Made by a program: the position numbers and the translations under genes. A stretch of 7,411 nt of DNA, from positions 1 through 7,411 of the forward strand of contig JAFUWP010000400.1 in the NCBI GenBank assembly GCA_017483405.1. The letters run 5' to 3'. This document shows positions 5,501-7,411 of this stretch, in pieces; the first letter of the stretch is position 1, and every line of letters starts with the position of its first letter. Below the pieces are notes generated by a model. It worked only from the letters and a program-made list of their open reading frames with translations, made no database searches and was not told the DNA's origin. The DNA is from Oscillospiraceae bacterium (GTDB lineage: Bacteria > Bacillota > Clostridia > Oscillospirales > Ruminococcaceae).

Positions 5501-7094
5501 TGTAGAACTGATTTCTCCTCCTCCGCATCATGACATCTATTCTATTGAAGATTTGGCACAGTTGATTTATGATTTGAAAAATGCAAATAAAAATTCCAGA
5601 ATCTCCGTCAAGCTGGTTTCGGAAGCCGGTGTCGGTACAGTTGCGGCCGGTGTTGCTAAGGCCGGCGCACAGGTGATACTGATTTCCGGATATGACGGCG
5701 GTACGGGAGCAGCTCCCCGCAGTTCCATTTATAACGCCGGTCTTCCGTGGGAATTAGGACTTGCAGAAGCACATCAGACGTTAATTTTAAATGGTCTTCG
5801 TTCTCATGTAGTACTCGAAACAGACGGGAAACTCATGTCAGGCAGAGATGTTTTAATTGCTGTTTTGCTTGGTGCAGAAGAATTTGGATTTGCAACTGCT
5901 CCCCTTGTTACAATGGGCTGTACCATGATGCGTGTATGCAATCTCGATACCTGTCCGATGGGTATTGCTACACAAAATCCGGAATTACGCAAAAGATTCC
6001 GCGGAAAACCGGAATATGTTATCAATTTCATGCATTTTGTAGCACAGGAACTGCGCGAATATATGGCGAAACTCGGTGTCCGCACCGTCAATGAACTGAT
6101 TGGACATACTGAACTGCTTGTCTGCAAGGAACATACCAATCATATCGACCTTTCAGGGATGCTGCATACCATTCCTAACGAAACACTGCATTTTCATCCG
6201 GAAGACAGCTACGATTTTGCGCTCGAAAAAACAGCGGATGAAACAGTCTTATTCAAGAAAATGGGAAATGCTCTCAAAAAAGGAAAACCAGCCTCGGTGG
6301 AACTGAATGTACAAAACACCGACCGTTCTTTCGGCATTTTGTTCGGCTCTGAAATCACACGAATTCACGGCGAACAAAAACTTCCTGATGATACTTACGT
6401 TGTTAATTGTCATGGAAGCGGCGGACAGAGTTTTGGTGCATTTATTCCAAAAGGACTGACACTGACATTGGAAGGCGATGCAAATGATTATTTCGGAAAA
6501 GGTCTTTCCGGCGGAAAATTAGTGGTATTTCCCCCAGAACAATCTAAATTTATGCCGGAGGAAAATATTATTGTCGGAAATGTTGCACTTTATGGCGCAA
6601 CTTCCGGAACGGCATTCTTTAACGGAATCGCCGGAGAACGATTCTGTGTCAGAAATTCCGGTGCTGTTGCAGTCTGCGAGGGTGTAGGAGACCACGGATG
6701 CGAGTATATGACCGGCGGCAGAGTCGTGATTCTGGGAAGAACAGGCAAAAATTTCGCTGCCGGAATGTCAGGCGGTATTGCTTATGTACTGGATGAAGAA
6801 CATGATTTGTATACACGGCTTAATAAATCGCTGGTTTCTATGGAAACAGTCACCAGCCAGACAGATACTGATGAACTGTATCATCTGATTGCCGCACACG
6901 CAAAAGAAACCCATTCACAAAAGGCAAAACGTATTTTAGATAATTTTGATTTTTATCTGCCGAAATTCAAAAAAATTATTCCCTATAAATATGCTAAGAT
7001 TCAATCTATTATCAGAGAATTGGCAGCCTCAGGCTTGGATACTGAACAGGCAGAAATTGAAGCGTTTTATCGTATGACAGGAGAGAAGGAATAA
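2562..7094 (+). CDS. gltB: Glutamate synthase (NADPH-type GOGAT), large (alpha) subunit
   Basis: The alpha subunit releases ammonia from glutamine, channels it internally to 2-oxoglutarate and reduces the iminoglutarate formed, giving glutamate. From the chosen ATG it is 1510 aa, normal for GltB (about 1480-1530). Order of domains: a 25-residue propeptide; class II glutaminase domain starting at Cys26 (CGIG), with HSRFSTN at 229-235 and NGE at 252-254; central domain about 470-760; FMN-binding synthase domain about 815-1190, with ISVKLVSEAGVG (1014 onward) and SGYDGGTG (1042-1049); and a C-terminal GXGXG beta-helix about 1270-1460. The 3Fe-4S cysteines are Cys1120, Cys1126 and Cys1131 in GCTMMRVCNLDTCP. 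Cleavage before Cys26 should expose the catalytic N-terminal cysteine. All key residues are present. It is co-transcribed with gltD, which follows after one base, and is divergent from glnN. Confidence 0.97.
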   Translation: MMDDFRTEIPYEAQGLYNPKFEHENCGIGAVVNLKGIRSRRIVEDALTIVEKLEHRAGKDAEGKTGDGVGILTQIPYSFFQKHLSEAGISPKEEGDFGVGMFFFPQSEFKCTQAKKIFEIIVKKNGMEFLGWRKVPCNPEVLGSRARESMPQIWQGFISRPEECPKGLEFDRKLYFIRREFEQSNDLTYVCSLSSRTIVYKGMFLVHELRQFYTDLQQSDYLSAIAMVHSRFSTNTTPSWQKAHPNRLIVHNGEINTITGNEDKMLAREETMSCEIFRDQMHKILPALNANGSDSARLDNALEFLVMSGVPLPKAVMLMIPEPWKNDRTLSQNKRDFYQYYATLMEPWDGPASIIFSDGDVMGAVLDRNGLRPSRYCITTDGFLVLSSETGCIDIPPEMIVKKDRLRPGRMLLADTKQGRLIDDNEIKEQYASAQPYGEWLAMQLVTLEELHIPNQKIRIYSHEELTQLQKAFGYSYEDIQKSILPMAVTGTESIASMGSDIPLPPLDEMHPPLFNYFRQLFAQVTNPPIDAIREEVVTDTAMYIGQDGNLLEERPENCHVLKVENPILSETDLLKIKSLHSHGLHSAVIPITFYIGTTLERAIEQLFIEADKAYRSGANILILSDRDVDESRCAIPSLLAVAALQQHLVSTKKYTAIAIILESAEPREVHHFATLLGYGACAVNPYLAHETIHDLIRRGQLNKDHYAAENDYNLAILHGIVKIASKMGISTLQSYQGSKLFEAVGISKEVIHRYFKGTISRIGGIGLHDLSKRTELLHHIAFDPIGLHTDSVLPSRGLHQLRSGKTEHLYTPLTIHLLQESARTGNYALYQQYTKALHEEDKHLTLRSLLDFRFPENGGIPLEEVESVESICKRFKTGAMSYGSISQEAHECLAEAMNAIGGKSNSGEGGESPERLHSKKCSAIKQVASGRFGVTSEYLVSAQEIQIKMAQGAKPGEGGHLPSEKVYPWIAKTRHSTAGVELISPPPHHDIYSIEDLAQLIYDLKNANKNSRISVKLVSEAGVGTVAAGVAKAGAQVILISGYDGGTGAAPRSSIYNAGLPWELGLAEAHQTLILNGLRSHVVLETDGKLMSGRDVLIAVLLGAEEFGFATAPLVTMGCTMMRVCNLDTCPMGIATQNPELRKRFRGKPEYVINFMHFVAQELREYMAKLGVRTVNELIGHTELLVCKEHTNHIDLSGMLHTIPNETLHFHPEDSYDFALEKTADETVLFKKMGNALKKGKPASVELNVQNTDRSFGILFGSEITRIHGEQKLPDDTYVVNCHGSGGQSFGAFIPKGLTLTLEGDANDYFGKGLSGGKLVVFPPEQSKFMPEENIIVGNVALYGATSGTAFFNGIAGERFCVRNSGAVAVCEGVGDHGCEYMTGGRVVILGRTGKNFAAGMSGGIAYVLDEEHDLYTRLNKSLVSMETVTSQTDTDELYHLIAAHAKETHSQKAKRILDNFDFYLPKFKKIIPYKYAKIQSIIRELAASGLDTEQAEIEAFYRMTGEKE
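7086..7090 (+). promoter_or_regulatory. Ribosome binding site of gltD within the gltB 3' end
   Basis: AAGGA, preceded by GGAGAG, lies in the last gltB codons, five bases before the gltD ATG at 7096. This arrangement suggests translational coupling of the two subunits. Confidence 0.8.
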
Positions 7095-7095
7095 T

Positions 7096-7411
7096 ATGGG
7101 AAAAGCAACTGGTTTTCTGGATTTTGCAAGAACAGATACAACAGCACAATCACCAGAAGAACGTATTGAGCACTATCAGGAATTTCATACGCCGCTGGAA
7201 GAAAGCAAACGTCAGGAACAGGCGGGACGATGCATGGACTGCGGAGTTCCTTTCTGTCAGAACGGACAGATGCTTTGCGGTATGATTTCAGGCTGTCCGC
7301 TGAATAATTTAATTCCGGAATGGAATGACTTACTCTGGAATGGTGATAAAGAACAGGCTCTTTCCAGACTTCTGATGACTAATAATTTTCCGGAATTTAC
7401 TTCGAGAGTAT
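7096..7411 (+). CDS. gltD: Glutamate synthase small (beta) subunit, N-terminal part (runs off the window)
   Basis: The beta subunit is the FAD-containing NADPH oxidoreductase that passes electrons through Fe-S clusters to GltB. Only the first 105 codons are inside the window; the whole protein would be about 480-500 aa. The visible part is the N-terminal Fe-S domain, with RCMDCGVPFC (45-54), GCP (66-68), NLIPEWNDL (71-79) and TNNFPEF, all hallmarks of GltD. Likely cluster ligands are Cys46, Cys49, Cys54 and Cys67; a short loop before GCP carries an extra Cys61. The FAD and NADPH Rossmann domains lie beyond the edge. The start is one base after the gltB stop codon, so it is the second gene of a gltBD operon. 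Confidence 0.95.
   Translation, partial: MGKATGFLDFARTDTTAQSPEERIEHYQEFHTPLEESKRQEQAGRCMDCGVPFCQNGQMLCGMISGCPLNNLIPEWNDLLWNGDKEQALSRLLMTNNFPEFTSRV

Overview
The window carries the core of ammonium assimilation. A type III glutamine synthetase gene (glnN, minus strand) lies back to back with a glutamate synthase operon (gltB then gltD, plus strand). The GSIII family, the strong AAGGAGG-type ribosome binding site, the moderately AT-rich composition and the style of leader regulation suggest a Firmicute of the class Clostridia, perhaps a Ruminococcus-like gut or rumen bacterium. That assignment is inference; no 16S or other taxonomic marker is present.

Layout. Positions 1-80 are a perfect 80-bp palindrome that begins exactly at the window edge, next to the 3' end of glnN. 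glnN fills 90-2177 on the minus strand (695 aa). The 384-bp divergent intergenic region, 2178-2561, holds two sigma-70-type promoters pointing away from each other. Each has a perfect TTGACA and a 17-nt spacer, with -10 boxes TATACT for glnN and TATAAT for gltB. Each promoter is followed almost at once by an intrinsic terminator inside the 5' leader. gltB runs 2562-7094 (1510 aa, using a start 96 nt downstream of the longest reading frame), and gltD starts one base after it at 7096 and runs off the window end.

The most interesting part is the intergenic region. Both leaders can fold either as a terminator or as two tandem small hairpins. The first hairpin in each leader is a 4-bp stem with a six-base loop having A at position 1 and G at position 4 (AAAGAU in gltB, AAAGGG in glnN). 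This is the signature of RNA targets of ANTAR-domain antiterminators (EutV/NasR type). The terminator stems reuse bases of these hairpins, so the two folds exclude each other. The likely circuit is that one ANTAR regulator, encoded elsewhere, switches on GS and GOGAT together by relieving termination. glnN has an additional long hairpin between its terminator and its ribosome binding site.

Together, GlnN makes glutamine from glutamate and ammonia with ATP. GltB/GltD then uses glutamine, 2-oxoglutarate and NADPH to make two glutamates, so the locus encodes the complete GS-GOGAT cycle. The proteins look intact and ordinary. The unusual signals are the paired leader attenuators and the 80-bp palindrome.
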